This document shows positions 23,101 to 34,339 of a stretch of DNA of 64,000 nucleotides, piece after piece. This stretch comes from Myrica gale (Eukaryota > Streptophyta > Magnoliopsida > Fagales > Myricaceae): positions 18,363,001 through 18,427,000 of the forward strand of contig OZ005609.1 of the NCBI GenBank assembly GCA_963930655.1, read 5' to 3'. The notes under the pieces are model-generated. The model searched no databases, was not told the origin of the DNA, and saw only the letters and a list, made by a program, of their open reading frames with translations. Position numbers and translations under genes: made by a program. Every line of letters begins with the position of its first letter. The stretch's first letter is position 1.

Positions 23101-23449
23101 TCAAGCACTGCTGCAAAAGGAATCAACTCTTAATCTTTAGTACCTAAATCTTTTTAGGTCCATTGGTGTTGGAAATAAATTCGTTCACCTCGTCATTTTG
23201 GATCAACACAAAATTGATCCCATGAGTAGATTTCATTCTAGTTAGACAAGTGTGTGAGATGTGTCCATTCTCTATTTCCATAAAAATTACACAAGGTGAA
23301 AGATGTAGATGATTTAATCATCATATCCAAATATAGCTTTTAAATTCCAGCCGAATCATAACCAATTTCACTTTTGATGAAACAACATCGTTGGGAACCA
23401 AGAAGAATATCAAGATTTTTTTTCCTTGAGTGAATCTTGCAAGATCTTG

Positions 23450-24305
23450 AGTGAGAGAGTCAACTTTCTTCTTTAAATCAATGTTTTCAGAATTTAATTC
23501 ACATTCCTTTCAATTCAAGATATTGTTATTCAAAAGCATCTTCGAATTCATCAAAGGAGAAAGAGCAGATTGAAGAGTCTTATACCTCATCTTCATTATC
23601 TTTTATCTTGAAGCCAATATTTGCAACTTATTTATCACTATTACTATCACCATCAACTTATTTGTCTTTGAAATCCTTTCACTTTTTGTGAGATTCAAGG
23701 TTGGGGCAATTCATCTTTATATGTCCCGGCTTCTTGCACCCAAAGCAAATAATATCTTTCTTCTTGCTACTATACCTTTGTTACTAGATTTCCTTGGAAA
23801 TCTTTTATCTCCTTGTTTCTTTCGGAAGAAGTTCTTGATCTCTTGGTGAACAAAGTCATTTCCTCATTATCTTCGGAAGACTCATCATCACTAGAGCATG
23901 AAGTTTTTAAGGCAATGTCTCTTTTTCCTTTTCCTTCATCCTCGTCTCCCTATACTTAGTTCATCTTATGTGTCATGAGAGATCCCATGAACTCTTCCAA
24001 AGAAAGCTTTGTCAAGTCTTTGGCTTCTTAAATGGCAGTGACCTTGGGTTCCCAAGCCTTTGGTAGACACATAAGGATCTTTCTCACCATTTCAACATTA
24101 ATATATTATTTACTAAGAGATTTAAGACCATTTATAATATTGATAAAGTGAGTAAACATAGATAAAATAGATGCATTAGATTTTATCATAAAAAACACAT
24201 AACTATGAACAAACATACTAATTTTGTTCTCCTTGACTTGATTCGTACCATCGTGGGCCACTTCGAGTTTGTCCCAAATTTATTTCGTGGTTTCACAACC
24301 GAAAA
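23450..24305 (-). pseudogene. gag: gag remnant of Copia B, 5' end lost
   Basis: The minus strand reads IWDKLEVAHDGTNQVKENKI, then EAKDLTKLSLEEFMGSLMTH, then a zinc knuckle CFGCKKPGHIKMNC at about 23760-23705. These match the gag of Copia A in order, so the two are related families. Upstream of about 24305 the similarity stops, and neither a start nor a 5' LTR is present. Confidence 0.8.
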
Positions 24306-24309
24306 CACT

Positions 24310-24600
24310 ACTGAAGTGGCCCAATAGTTTGGCTTGGTCCATATAAAAAAAATAAAGAAAGAGAGTGGGATGGGCCCTGTTGGGCCAGCCCATGGCCGGA
24401 TGAGATCCGGGCCAAGGCAGCCCGTGCAGTCTGTGGGCTTAGGCAACGGGTTAGACCCAGGCCCGTAACCCACTACAGGTCCGGTTTGGACACGAACCAC
24501 AACGCGGATCCGATCCGGGAATGACCCCGATCGATACCCACCACTGACCAGGTTAGACCCGGACCGGTGGGTCAACGGGTCAACCCGGTTTGACCGGTTG
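24310..24600. other. GC-rich segment of unknown origin abutting the Copia B break
   Basis: This island is much GC-richer than its surroundings. It is made of GGGCC/CCCGG-type words and ends in GGGTCAACGGGTCAACCCGG and TTTGACCGGTTGAA. Such repeats are seen in subterminal regions of plant hAT elements and some LINE leaders. I found no matching terminal inverted repeat or target duplication, so the family is open. Confidence 0.4.
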
Positions 24601-25240
24601 AATTTTAAAAAAAAAACTTATTTTTCAATAGTTTAATATAAGTGTTAAATGAGATTATTTTACAATAAAATTAAATCACATGACCTTCCATTGATTGTAT
24701 TTGGGAATTTTATTTGATTGATGATTGGTTTAAACTAAAATAGTCACTGGCCAATTGTTGATTTTATAATTTGTCCTGGATATTTCTTGTGAAGATAAGT
24801 GAGTGTATGAGTGGTGGGAAGTGTTGACCAAAATAGCAATGCTGACCCATTACAAAATTACATATCATTTAGACGATGGTTGCACTTAATCAAATAAACG
24901 CGTCTACTAAAATAGTTAAGATGGTGTTTATATTGGTGGCCAAAAGAAATATCAAGAATCATGAAATTTGTATATACATGATATACAACATGTTATGTGA
25001 TCATGATAAGTAGATGCTACTTGCTTTTATAAGTTGTGTCATGATTACTAAAAAATGATTATGTGCACATAAGTTGAAAGTTCTTGATACCCACTGCAAC
25101 CACTGAATATAAATGTTATATTCTGCTTTTTCATTTGGTTGCTGTGATTCAGTGGGAGGTACCATTAGCTATTAAAAAGCCTATGCTAATGGATTGTTAA
25201 TATACTTATGAATTTTCTTTCTTATATTTGAAGATTCATG
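24601..25240. other. AT-rich stretch upstream of Copia C gag
   Basis: Part of this may be the leader of Copia C, but no LTR, TATA box or tRNA-complementary primer-binding site was found. Copia C therefore seems truncated at its 5' side. Confidence 0.45.
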
Positions 25241-26160
25241 ATGCCTAACCCAATATCTAGAATCCTAGATGATAACAAACTGACTGGGCCAAACTTCCTT
25301 GATTGGAAGAGAAATCTTATGATAGTACTCACTGTGGATTAAATTGCTCATGTCCTTAGAGAGGAGACTCATCAGCTTGCCTTAGCCGATGCTACTCAAG
25401 AACAAAGAGTTGCTTTTGATAAGTGGCATGAGGCAGACGAATTAGCTCGTTGTTATATGTTGGCGTCTATGTCCAACTTACTGGAAAAGCAATGCGAGGG
25501 CATAGCGATAGCTAAAGAGATATTGTGATATCTCCAAGAGCTATTCGGAGAGCAAAGTCGTTCTGCACGCCAGTAAGTTATGAAATTGCTGATGACTACC
25601 AAAATGATGGAAGGTGCTCCAGTTCGGGAACATGTCCTGAATATGATATGTTTCATCACAGAACTGGAGACACTGGGTGCAGAAATGGATGGCGAGACCA
25701 AGATTGGAGCGATATTGGCATCTTTTCCATAGTCATTCAACCAGTTCATATTAAACTATAATATGAACAAAATGACAGTGACTTTGTCCGAGCTGTTCAA
25801 TATGTTACAAGCAGATGAAGAGCTTATCAAAAAGGAGAAAGGTTCTCTGATAATAATCGAAAAGTGAAAAGTCAGTTCTCCCTCGGGATTCAAACCCAAA
25901 GGGAAGAAATTTAAGAAGAAGAAAAGGTCTCAGCCTAGCTCAAAGGCAAAGAAGGAGGACAAGAACATGCCAGATAAGAAGGCTAAGGAAAATTGTTTCC
26001 ACTGCGGCAAACCAGGTCATTGGAAAAGGAATTGTCGCGTGTATCTTGCTTCTTTGAAGCAAAAGAAGCCTTATAAAGGTATGCTTGTCATTGAAATGAA
26101 TTTAATAGATGTACCATTAAATTCATGGTGTGTCGATTCAGGCACAACGTCTCATATCTG
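25241..26160 (+). pseudogene. gag: gag-protease start of Copia C
   Basis: It begins at 25241 with MPNPISRILDDNKLTGPNFL and DWKRNLMIVLTVD, an N-terminus typical of plant Copia gag, then a stop. Later come LSELFNMLQADEELIKKEKG, a lysine-rich stretch, a knuckle CFHCGKPGHWKRNC (about 25994-26035) and WCVDSGTTSHI with the aspartic protease triplet D-S-G. At least four stops break the frame. Its 3' LTR resembles the isolated Copia LTR at 6688-7908. Confidence 0.85.
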
Positions 26161-26221
26161 AAATATGTTGCAGGGGTTTAAAGAAACCTAGAGACTAGAG
26201 AAAGGGGAAGTCATCCTAAAG

Positions 26222-27240
26222 ATGGGAACGACTGCAAGTGTTGCTGTGACTGCCATAGGAACTTTTCACTTAAGTCTACAACGGAATAAAGTTTTACTTC
26301 TGGAAGATTATCTATACGTACCAAAATGTCGTAGAAACTTAATTTCTGTTTCAAAACATGGAATATCTGGATATTCTGTTCTCTTTTATACTAAACGTGA
26401 TATTAAGTTTCACAATCAGTTTATTGCTTCTGGTACTATGATAGATGGTCTTTATATTTTGGAAAATGTTGTAGACTCTGTAAAAATATAGAGAATGATG
26501 CAATTACTAGTGTGAAAACTCTCAAAAGGAAGAGGGATGTCAATCCCACTTACTTGTGGCATCTAAGACTTGGTCATGCTAATCTTGATAGGATCAACAG
26601 ATTAGTAAGGGATGGGTCGTTAGACCTTGTGAAGGTTGAGCCATACCCAATTTACGAGCTTTGCTTGCAAGGAAAGATGATGAAGAATCCTTTTAGGGAA
26701 AAGGAACTAGAGCCACAGAGTTGTTAGAGTTAGGTTATACTGATGTATGTGGTCCTTTTAACCACATAGCCAGAGGGGGGTTCTTATACTTCATCACATT
26801 CATTGATGATTATTTCAGGTATAGTTATCTGTACCTGATGAGACACAAGTCTGAATCCTTAGAAAGTTTAAAGAGTTTCAGATTGAAGTTGAGAATCAAT
26901 TGGAAAGGAGTATTAAGATACTCCGGTCTAATAGAGGAGGTGAATATCTCTCCGGAGATTTTCAATCTCATCTCAGAGAGAAAGCCATCATATCTCAATT
27001 GACTCCCCTTTCTACGCCACAACATAATGGTGTTGCAGAAAGAAGAAACCGAACACTATTAAATATGGTTCAGTCAATGATATGGATGTCACAATTACCT
27101 GTTTATTTTTGAGGTTATGCCTTATAGACAGCTGTTTATATTCTAAACAAGATACCCACTAAGTCCGTTCCTAATACTCCATATGAGTTATGGACTGACA
27201 AAAAGCCAAGTCTGAAACATTTTAGAGTATGGGGATAGCG
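26222..27240 (+). pseudogene. pol: Protease tail and integrase of Copia C
   Basis: 26222-26491 continues the protease/pre-integrase region (VPKCRRNLISVSKHGISGYS). 26512-26727 has the zinc-binding WHLRLGHANLDRINRL. The core follows: YTDVCGPFNHIARGG, FITFIDDYFRYSYLYLM, then, after a frameshift, ILRSNRGGEYLSGDF and PQHNGVAERRNRTLLNMVQS with the catalytic Glu. It ends at KHFRVWG near 27235. The usual integrase C-terminus is missing, and RT coding follows directly, a deletion. Confidence 0.85.
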
Positions 27241-28985
27241 ATGGAATCAGAAATGGACTCCATGTACTCCAATGAGGTCTGGACCCTTGTTGATCAACCA
27301 AAAGGCATATAGCCTATAGGTTGTAAATGGGTATTCAAAGGAAAGCGAGGACCTACTGGAGAGGTAGAGACCTTCAAAGCTAGACTGGTTGCGAAAGGTT
27401 ATACTCAAAAACATGGTATTGACTATGAGGAAAATTTTTCACCAGTAGCTATGATGAATTCCATTAGAATCCTGTTGTCAATCGCCGCTCATTATGATTA
27501 TGAGATATGACAGATGGATGTAAAATCCGTATTTCTGAATGGGTACATCCAAGATGACATTTATATGGAACAACCTGAAGATTTCCTTTCTCCTGGACAA
27601 GAATCTAAAGTGTGCAAACTGAACAAGTCTATTTATGGACTAAAACAAGCATCACGTTGCTGGAACATCCATTTTGATAAGATGATCAAATCGTTTTGTT
27701 TCTCACAAAACATAGATGAATCTTGTGTTTACAAAAGGATTAGTGGTAGTTTAGTAATGTTCCTTATTCTTTATGTTGATGATATTCTACTCATGGGGAA
27801 TGACATCGGTGCAATGTCATCAGTGAAAGTATGGTTAGCGAACCATTTTTCTATAAAATACCTTGAGGAAGCATCCTACATTCTCGAGATCAAAGTGTTT
27901 AGAAACTGAGAAAAGAGGCTTTTAGGACTTTCACAAGCCCACTAAATTGACAAGATATTGGCACGGTACAGCATACAGGATGCCAAGAAAGGTTTCTTCC
28001 CCTTTAGGCATAATATTCATCTCTCGAAGATGATTTCTCCTAAGACACATGAAGAGAGAGATAAGATGAGGAAGTTTCCTTATGCTTCAGCTATAGGAAG
28101 CCTCATGTATGCTATGCTCTGTACAAGGCTAGATATCAGTCATGCAGTTAGTATTGTGAGTAGATATCAGTCAGACCCAGGCCCTGAGCACTGGACAACA
28201 GTTAAGCATATTCTCAAATACTTGAGAATGACCAAACACTATTGTCTAGTGTGTGGTGGAGAGGATATGCTAATTGTCAAGGGATACACAGATTCAGATT
28301 TTCAATCAGATATTGATGATAGAAGATCTACATATGGATTTGTGTTTACATGGGTAAAGGAGCAGTGAGTTGGAGAAGTTTCAAGCAGAACACTACTGCT
28401 GACTCCACCACAGATGTAGAATATGTTGCTGCTAGCGAATCTGCAAAGGAAGCTGTGTGGAAGTTGTCCCTTCGATCGAGGCCCTGAGCACTGGACAACA
28501 GTTAAGCATATTCTCAAATACTTGAGAAGGACCAAACACTATTGTCTAGTGTGTGGTGGAGAGGATATGCTAATTGTCCAGGGATACGCAGATTCAGATT
28601 TTCAATCAGATATTGATGATAGAAGATCTACATCTGGATTTGTGTTTACATTGGGAAAAAGAGCAGTGAGTTGGAGAAGTTTCAAGCAGAACACTACTGC
28701 TGACTCCACCACTGATGTAGAATATCTTGCTGCTAGCGAATCTGCAAAGGAAGCTGTGTGGAAGTTGTCCCTTCGATCGAGTCCCCGATCACCATTTATT
28801 GTGAAAACAATGGTGCTATAGCACAGGCGGTGGAACCTCGGGCTTATCAAAGGACAAAATACATAGAAAGAAAGTTTCATCTAATTCGTGACATTGTGAA
28901 TCGGGGTGATGTAGTGATGGCAAAAATAGCATCAGCTGAGAACATCGCAGACCCGTTCACTAAACCGTTGACTCAGAGTGTTTAA
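27241..28985 (+). pseudogene. pol: Reverse transcriptase-RNase H of Copia C
   Basis: [87 protein letters not shown] and ILYVDDILLMGN with intact YVDD. RNase H: KGYTDSDFQSDIDDRRSTYG, then ENNGAIAQAV and TKYIERKFHLIRDIV, ending ADPFTKPL. Stops at several sites and a tandem duplication of 300 bp in RNase H (28181-28781) inactivate it. Confidence 0.88.
28181..28781 (+). repeat. 300-bp tandem duplication inside the Copia C RNase H region
   Basis: Unit 1 (28181-28480) and unit 2 (28481-28781) both start GCCCTGAGCACTGG and end CCCTTCGATCGAG. They differ at only about ten positions plus one extra base in unit 2, which restores the reading frame there. The duplication is restricted to this element. 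Confidence 0.93.
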
Positions 28986-29038
28986 GAAACATTTAGAGTC
29001 TATGGGTGTTAAATACATGTCTGATTGGTATTGAGTGC

Positions 29039-29190
29039 AAGTGGGAGATTGTTAGATGTATGCCCTCAAAACCAATCATTTCGCATAATTATGAGATAAT
29101 TATTATTATTGTTTGATCACTTGTATATTATTTTGGGTATATGCAATGAAATAAGATGTCATATTTATAATGACATAAGATGTCATATTA
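29039..29190 (+). mobile_element. Polypurine tract and truncated 3' LTR of Copia C
   Basis: AAGTGGGAGAT (29039-29049) is followed by TGTTAGATGTATGCCCTC at 29050, the same LTR start as the minus-strand copy ending at 7908. Similarity fades at about 29190, so only the first 140 bases of the LTR remain. Confidence 0.8.
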
Positions 29191-29194
29191 CTAA

Positions 29195-29560
29195 GAAGTT
29201 TTTCAAACCCATAGCTATCACCTATTCTCTGAGTTTACTCAGAAGATCTTTAGTCATAGGATCTACGTCTACCATCTCAATTCAGAGATCGTAGTCGATA
29301 TCTTCTAAACGTTGCAATCCACTTCTTATTAAAGAGACCATGACATACTTTTAAAAAATATACTGACCAGTTTGGCACATATACCTAAATTCAAACTTTC
29401 TACAGAACCTTTGATCTAGACCGCATTGCTTAGTTACTACTATGCTACATGAAGTATATTTTGCAACACGGGTCGACTTCTTCCTCAACTAAGAAATAAT
29501 TCCTGCACAAAAACGAAACACATCCACTTGCGGATATGTTGTTTTGAAGTGCAACTAATA
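29195..29560 (-). pseudogene. pol: Possible Copia RNase H C-terminal tail, minus strand
   Basis: On the minus strand a short DPMTKDLLSKLRE-like stretch resembles the DPLTK-type C-terminus of Copia RNase H. The surrounding frame is broken throughout. It may be a fragment of another Copia element, which would explain why the Copia C LTR stops near 29190. Confidence 0.35.
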
Positions 29561-30521
29561 TAATTCTAAATCCATATTATTGCAACTAGAGAATAATAAT
29601 TAGTATCCACAAAGTCTACACTAGGTTGCTCAGTGAAAACCCTTGCCACCAATATTGCTAATTTATATCAAATTACCTTCTGTATGCTTTCAATATATTT
29701 CTTAATACCCACTTGCATGCATTCAATGACTTTTCTCCAACTCAATTTCTAATTCATTTGCGTCAGGACTATATAGTTTTTCTTTGCATGAATTAATTGG
29801 ATCAATTTTCAAGTTTATCGTTTGTATTTTTCAAGTTCTAAGCGGTGATTTTTAAAATCTAGATGCCATTGGATCGAATATATTCGATTTCTAAAAGAGG
29901 ATTAAATTACTAATCATTCAGTAAGCTACATATATCCGGTGCAAAGAGAACCACTAGCTTGGAGTCCACCCAGAGAAAAAGAAAAGAACTACTTCGAATT
30001 CCCCAAAGTTACCCGTGACTACCTTCTAACGAGTGACAACCCAACGACCTATAACGCTAGTCATTACTGCCAATTGGGGCTAGTAAATAAGCCCCATATA
30101 TACAACCTTATAAGCAGCGAAGAAGAAAAAGAATTTGATACAATGGCCGGCTAACGGGGGTTACGTATTCCTGACGTGCATCTATTATGGATTAAGTTTT
30201 GAAGTCATTCAATTCAGTAGTTGCTGGAGAAATAACATCACTACTAAGAGGACGAATATAGAAGATCGAGCTCCTATTTTATGACGAAGCTTTTCCATAA
30301 ACATTTGGTTTTGTTGAACTCTAGAATTTCTCGTTAAGAAATATAAATAAAAGGGAAAAATATATTTTTTACCTTTTAAATTTAAATACAAGAGTATTGA
30401 CACTTTACACTCTCACATGACTCTCATCTATTTAATTACACCCTCAGTCCAAATTGAGTGATAAAAGAGACAGAAAATTAGACACAGGATACAAATGGAA
30501 ACAGAGCATCATGATGAGAAA
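29561..30521. other. Downstream flank of the ERF gene, no gene seen
   Basis: AT-rich sequence. The plus frame at 29939-30154 (71 codons) has no recognisable motif and no homologue in the other copies. No repeat ends were recognised. Confidence 0.45.
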
Positions 30522-30722
30522 GGATTGCCTCCAAAGGCAATCCCGTCCAAAGGCCGAAAGGCACGATCGGGATTGCTTTTGGAGGCAATCCAATGGTCTG
30601 GATTTTCGACCAATCACTGTTTGGTCAGGTGTGGGTCCCGCCTGGGACCCACACCCCTCCCTTGGTCTGGAAATCCAGACCATTGGATTGCCTCCAAAAG
30701 CAATTCCGACCGTGCCTTTCGG
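30522..30722. mobile_element. Hairpin-forming MITE-like insertion forming the 3' end of the ERF gene
   Basis: Long inverted arms 30554-30605 and 30671-30722 match at 50 of 52 positions (outer ends CCGAAAGGCACG). Inside the loop is a second stem, GGTGTGGGTCCC with GGGACCCACACC (30628-30655). Just outside is a third, GGATTGCCT with AGGCAATCC (30522-30543). No target duplication was identified, so the exact outer boundary is uncertain. The right arm starts within codon 220/221 of the ERF frame. Confidence 0.78.
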
Positions 30723-31380
30723 ATATACTCAAAAGTTCTTCCAAATAGGCTGCCCCTAAATCTTCGAACACCACCACCTGATGATCTTCCGTTTTCAACT
30801 CATCCGCTTTCTTCTTACTTCTCAAGTTCCTCTTCAAGAAGTGCCTCTTCTTCAACTCCAAAACCGGCGAGCACCCCTTCTCACAACGATACTTCATTTT
30901 GTGCAGTGACTCGCGAACTATGTCGGCAGGGAAATTAAGGACAGCCATGGAACCCTTCAGTGCAAATGCAGCTTGATCATAAGCCAAAGCTGCAGCATCT
31001 GCCGTGTCAAAAGTTCCTATCCAAACTCGAACACCCTTCCTCGTCGAGTCCCTTATCTCCGCCGCGTATTTTCCCCAAGGCCGCTTGCGGACCCCTCGAT
31101 AGGAAATCTCTTCCTTCATGGGCTCCTCTTCAGTGACCCTTGAATTCACCTCCTCGTGATCGCTGACGGGGAGCTGGGAGAATATGGTTTCGGATGTATC
31201 TTTACGGGCTTCCGCTAAGACGCCAGAAAGAAGCATTTCTTGGGAGTCGTTTTCATTCAAAGGAAGGTACTGATTATCAAAGTCGTGCCTATAATCCCAT
31301 GACCAAGATTCTAGGGAGGTGAAAGAATGAGAAGAGGAGGGGAATTCGGAATCGGGGAATTGAAAGAACGAAGATCCCAT
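30625..31380 (-). CDS. AP2/ERF transcription factor, group IX (ERF1/ORA59-like), C-terminus altered
   Basis: This is an intronless frame of 251 codons. The start at 31380 ([13 protein letters not shown]) is preferred over the one at 31437 because group IX proteins begin this way. Residues about 38-57 hold [20 protein letters not shown] (CMIX-1-like motif). Residues about 94-152 form one AP2 domain with [20 protein letters not shown] and [20 protein letters not shown], including the AAEIRD Ala/Asp pair of ERFs that bind GCC boxes. A basic stretch ([15 protein letters not shown]) may be a nuclear signal. [16 protein letters not shown] (about 202-217) is an EDLL-type activation motif. Family members mediate ethylene/jasmonate defence responses. 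The last 31 codons, SERHGRN onward, come from the hairpin insertion, which also supplies the TGA. It may still be active because AP2 and EDLL are intact. Confidence 0.92.
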   Translation of the reverse strand: MGSSFFQFPDSEFPSSSHSFTSLESWSWDYRHDFDNQYLPLNENDSQEMLLSGVLAEARKDTSETIFSQLPVSDHEEVNSRVTEEEPMKEEISYRGVRKRPWGKYAAEIRDSTRKGVRVWIGTFDTADAAALAYDQAAFALKGSMAVLNFPADIVRESLHKMKYRCEKGCSPVLELKKRHFLKRNLRSKKKADELKTEDHQVVVFEDLGAAYLEELLSISERHGRNCFWRQSNGLDFQTKGGVWVPGGTHT

Positions 31381-31474
31381 GTTGAACTGAATGAGTTTGA
31401 TCTGAGAATATGTAGTTATCTTTCTAACATTCAACACTCTTTAAGGTTCCAAAGGAATTGTGACCGAAGAAGGT

Positions 31475-31484
31475 CTTTATATAT
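31475..31484 (-). promoter_or_regulatory. Probable TATA box of the ERF gene
   Basis: The minus strand reads ATATATAAAG, about 95 bases upstream of the chosen ATG. This spacing is normal for a plant promoter with a 60-70-base leader. Confidence 0.6.
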
Positions 31485-31499
31485 GCACAAGGGGGAGGG

Positions 31500-33437
31500 A
31501 AAAGGAGGATTTAGCAAAGATAAAAACGAATTATGACAAAGACTGAAAGAGGGGAGTATTACTTGAACATTCCTGGAATGCCACTAAACAATTCTGTTTG
31601 CTAGTAGTTGATGCACGTGGGTCAATGGGGGGGTTTGAAGGCATGCATGGCGGCCAGGTCATGTCTTATATTTTAGCTAGACATCATCTTGATGAGCTCG
31701 TTGTAAAGTTGTGTGAGAATCTTGGCCATCCAATCTCTGCGAGGCAAATGACTATCAAGCTGTTTTGTCAATATTGTCGCGAAACAACGACCCCGACCAC
31801 AGCAAATAATATTAATATAATTACATCTCCTATTCCGTGTCTAGCATGACAGGATTACAATAAAAATAATAAAATTATAATATCTTTTTATTTATGACTT
31901 TTGTGAAATTTTATCTTAATTATTGTTATAATAATAATTTTTATTTATTTGTAAGACACATGACATGTCATATGACTATTTTTACATGCCACATCATCAA
32001 TTTTATTAAAAATCTGGACAAAAATATGACTGAGGGTAAAAGATTAATTTTGCACATTACGGTGACATAACAGGCTTTTTATTTCTCTCCGAATTCGCCA
32101 CTTCTGTAGTAGTACTCTTTAGTAAAGTACTAGTCGTACGTAGATTTTGTATGAACAGAAAAGAAATAACATTCTGCTTTTAATTGTTTCCTACGTACGC
32201 TTTGCCTTGTAGATCGAAGACTTTCTTGGTCAATTGCTTCTGGTTTTGGTGCCGCTGATTTCAACCAATTTTGAGCTTCAGTCATGGTATTGATGGACAT
32301 GTCCATAAAGTTGGAACACTTGGGAACATTTTAGTCAGAAATGATGCATGTGGGTCACCCCTCGTATTCCACAAGCTTTACCGATCGATTAATTTAGAAC
32401 ACCATGGTAGTCCTTCCAAAATACAATACAGGATGCTGATTAATCCAACTCTATCTCTCTCTATTCTCTTGTCAATTGAGGTTACGTAGTTGCACAAAAT
32501 CTTCTTTTTTTAATTAATGCTGCCAATCCACCAGCAAATATCTAATTCCTAATGGATCGACCTTCAGGATTTGTTCTCTGGGTCTTGTTATATATATATC
32601 AATCCCGTACAACCCGTGTAACAAAAAGTTAAAGATTTTTTTTGCTCAAGATCTGTCTATCGAAAAAATTTAATTGTTAGACAGTTTTAATTACCCCGTG
32701 CCAATTAATCAGGTACCAAACGTTAAGGCAAGGAATTCTTATAATTAGCCAGGCATCTTTCTTAATTTACTGCCACTAGCAAAAAAAGGTGCATAGTGAA
32801 AATATTGGCTGGATCTCCATGCCTCAATCCAACACTTATAAATCTTTATTGGGTTTTCAGTAGTATCAATTTATGAATCTACTCTCTTTCAACCCTCGAT
32901 TAATATCTGATGATAGTGGTCAGGTCTTAATTAAGGTGCATATTGTAGTTTTTAATAACTTCAGGGTGAAGCCTAGCAAAAAAAAAAACTTCAGGGTGAA
33001 GTGTGTTAATTAACTTTAATTCATAGTCAATGTTTTAAATTTTTAAGTAAGTTAATTAAATTTTTTGATGGGACAAATTCACAAAACTAGAGGTAAATGA
33101 ACAAGTATTTAGAGTCTTGTTGTGGGATGTAAGCTATGTTGTGGGATGTAAGCTATGTGGATGAAATGACTAAATTGATAAATGGAGATAACTTAAGGAC
33201 TTATGTGACCAAATTTGAAACTCAGGGACCAAATTGATAATGGGTATAAAACTCAGAGACTGAAATGATCATTAGCCCTTAATCTAAAAACAAACTTACT
33301 ATTTGGAGACTTAATCTTTAAAACCCAGTTCATTTTCCCCTTGGATTATTTTACTGCTTGAGTTTTGAAAATGTATAAAAGTGGGTTTTTTGGACACAAA
33401 ATGATATAATAGATGATATATGTAGTTTAGAGGCATA
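31500..33437. other. Upstream region of the ERF gene, no second gene seen
   Basis: Open frames at 31598-31849 and 32271-32489 have no recognisable product. The region includes 32140-32610, which recurs at 46438-46905, and a 20-bp tandem pair (GTTGTGGGATGTAAGCTAT, about 33117-33157). Confidence 0.5.
32140..32610. repeat. Dispersed duplicate, also at 46438-46905
   Basis: From TTGTATGAACA-AAAAGAAATAAC to the TA-rich run before ACCCGTGTA the two stretches align with few differences and microsatellite length change. No terminal repeats were seen, so it may be a host segment duplicated along with the unit. Confidence 0.8.
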
Positions 33438-33711
33438 AATATATTAGGGTTAATTGTACTGTAGGTTCCTGTGGTATCATTATTTGATAAATTGGTCCTT
33501 GAAGTATCACTTTCTACAAAATAGGTCCATGTGGTCATCATTCTAGATAAAAATTGGTTCCTCCGTCCATCAGTGGGTAACCCACTGGCGGAGTTAGCTG
33601 ACTTGTCAAAAAGTGTCACGTCAGTAGTGAATAAGATGATGTTACGTGTACCCAAATCCAAGTAGGACGCCAGCTAAATTTAAAAAAATAATAATAAGAA
33701 AGACACTTAAT

Positions 33712-34077
33712 TTAACGACGTCTACTCGTGCACAAGAAAAAATCTCCAAATCCTTTTAACCGAGCCATTCCGATCGGCGGATCGAACTCCACAAAGTCCC
33801 CAGTGCAATGAATGCTAAAACTTCTGTAATGGTGAGGAGCGTTGCAACTACTCCTAAAATGATAAATCAATGGGACGAAATAGGTGTCCGGTTTAGCCAC
33901 CGAGGCTATGGAGTTCCTAGAGTCCAAAGCTCTCTTCCCGAACCCAAAATCCAGTTTGTCTTTTGTACTTCTCCTCCTAGTACTTGTTGTGGGTTTGCTG
34001 TCTGGGGGCTGATTTGCGCGGACAAATTTGGTTGTTTGAGGAATAACTCCATCTTCTTCAACCGACCAAGCACTCAA
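33712..34077 (-). pseudogene. Possible captured gene fragment within the Mutator-like element, unrecognised
   Basis: A 121-codon minus frame (MSAWSVEEDGVIPQTTKFVR at its start) lies in a GC-richer patch that contrasts with the AT-rich element around it. The composition resembles plant exon sequence. I recognise no domain. Mutator-like elements often carry host gene pieces, so capture is plausible but unproven. Confidence 0.35.
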
Positions 34078-34339
34078 GCCTCTTTTTTCTTCTGTCCTCT
34101 TCTTCTAGTTATTCTTAATTGTAACCACTTGTCTTCAGGTTGCCGTATGGGAGCATAATAGACATCAAGGATCAGAAAAGATGTGCTTGTGGGGGATTTT
34201 TTGGTGTTCTGGAATACGAGTTTTGGATTTGCTCAAGCGAGGTTTCTGTGTTTTCTTTTCCAGACGGGGCTTGATCAATTTGAGGAGTAGTTGCAGCGAT
34301 TTGAGATGATCTCAGTAACTGGGACGTTGCAGAGGTTTA

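Larger units (their letters stand above)
9673..24310 (-). mobile_element. Copia B: old minus-strand Copia element, outer shell of a three-layer nest
   Basis: It is made of two segments, 9673-11238 and 19803-24310, separated by the whole of Copia A. The 3' LTR is at 9673-10591 with an adjoining polypurine tract (minus-strand AAAAAAGGGGAAGAT, about 10592-10606). RNase H, RT, integrase, pre-integrase and gag remnants follow in the expected order with rising coordinates, all on the minus strand. The 5' LTR is missing: gag breaks off at about 24305, next to an unrelated GC-rich segment. Many stops and frameshifts show it is inactive. Confidence 0.82.

Noticed and set aside
29939-30154. 71-codon plus frame near the ERF gene
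   Set aside because: No motif, no conserved partner, atypical composition; likely chance.
31598-31849. 83-codon plus frame upstream of the ERF gene
   Set aside because: No recognisable domain; it lies in the ERF upstream region and has no support beyond being open.
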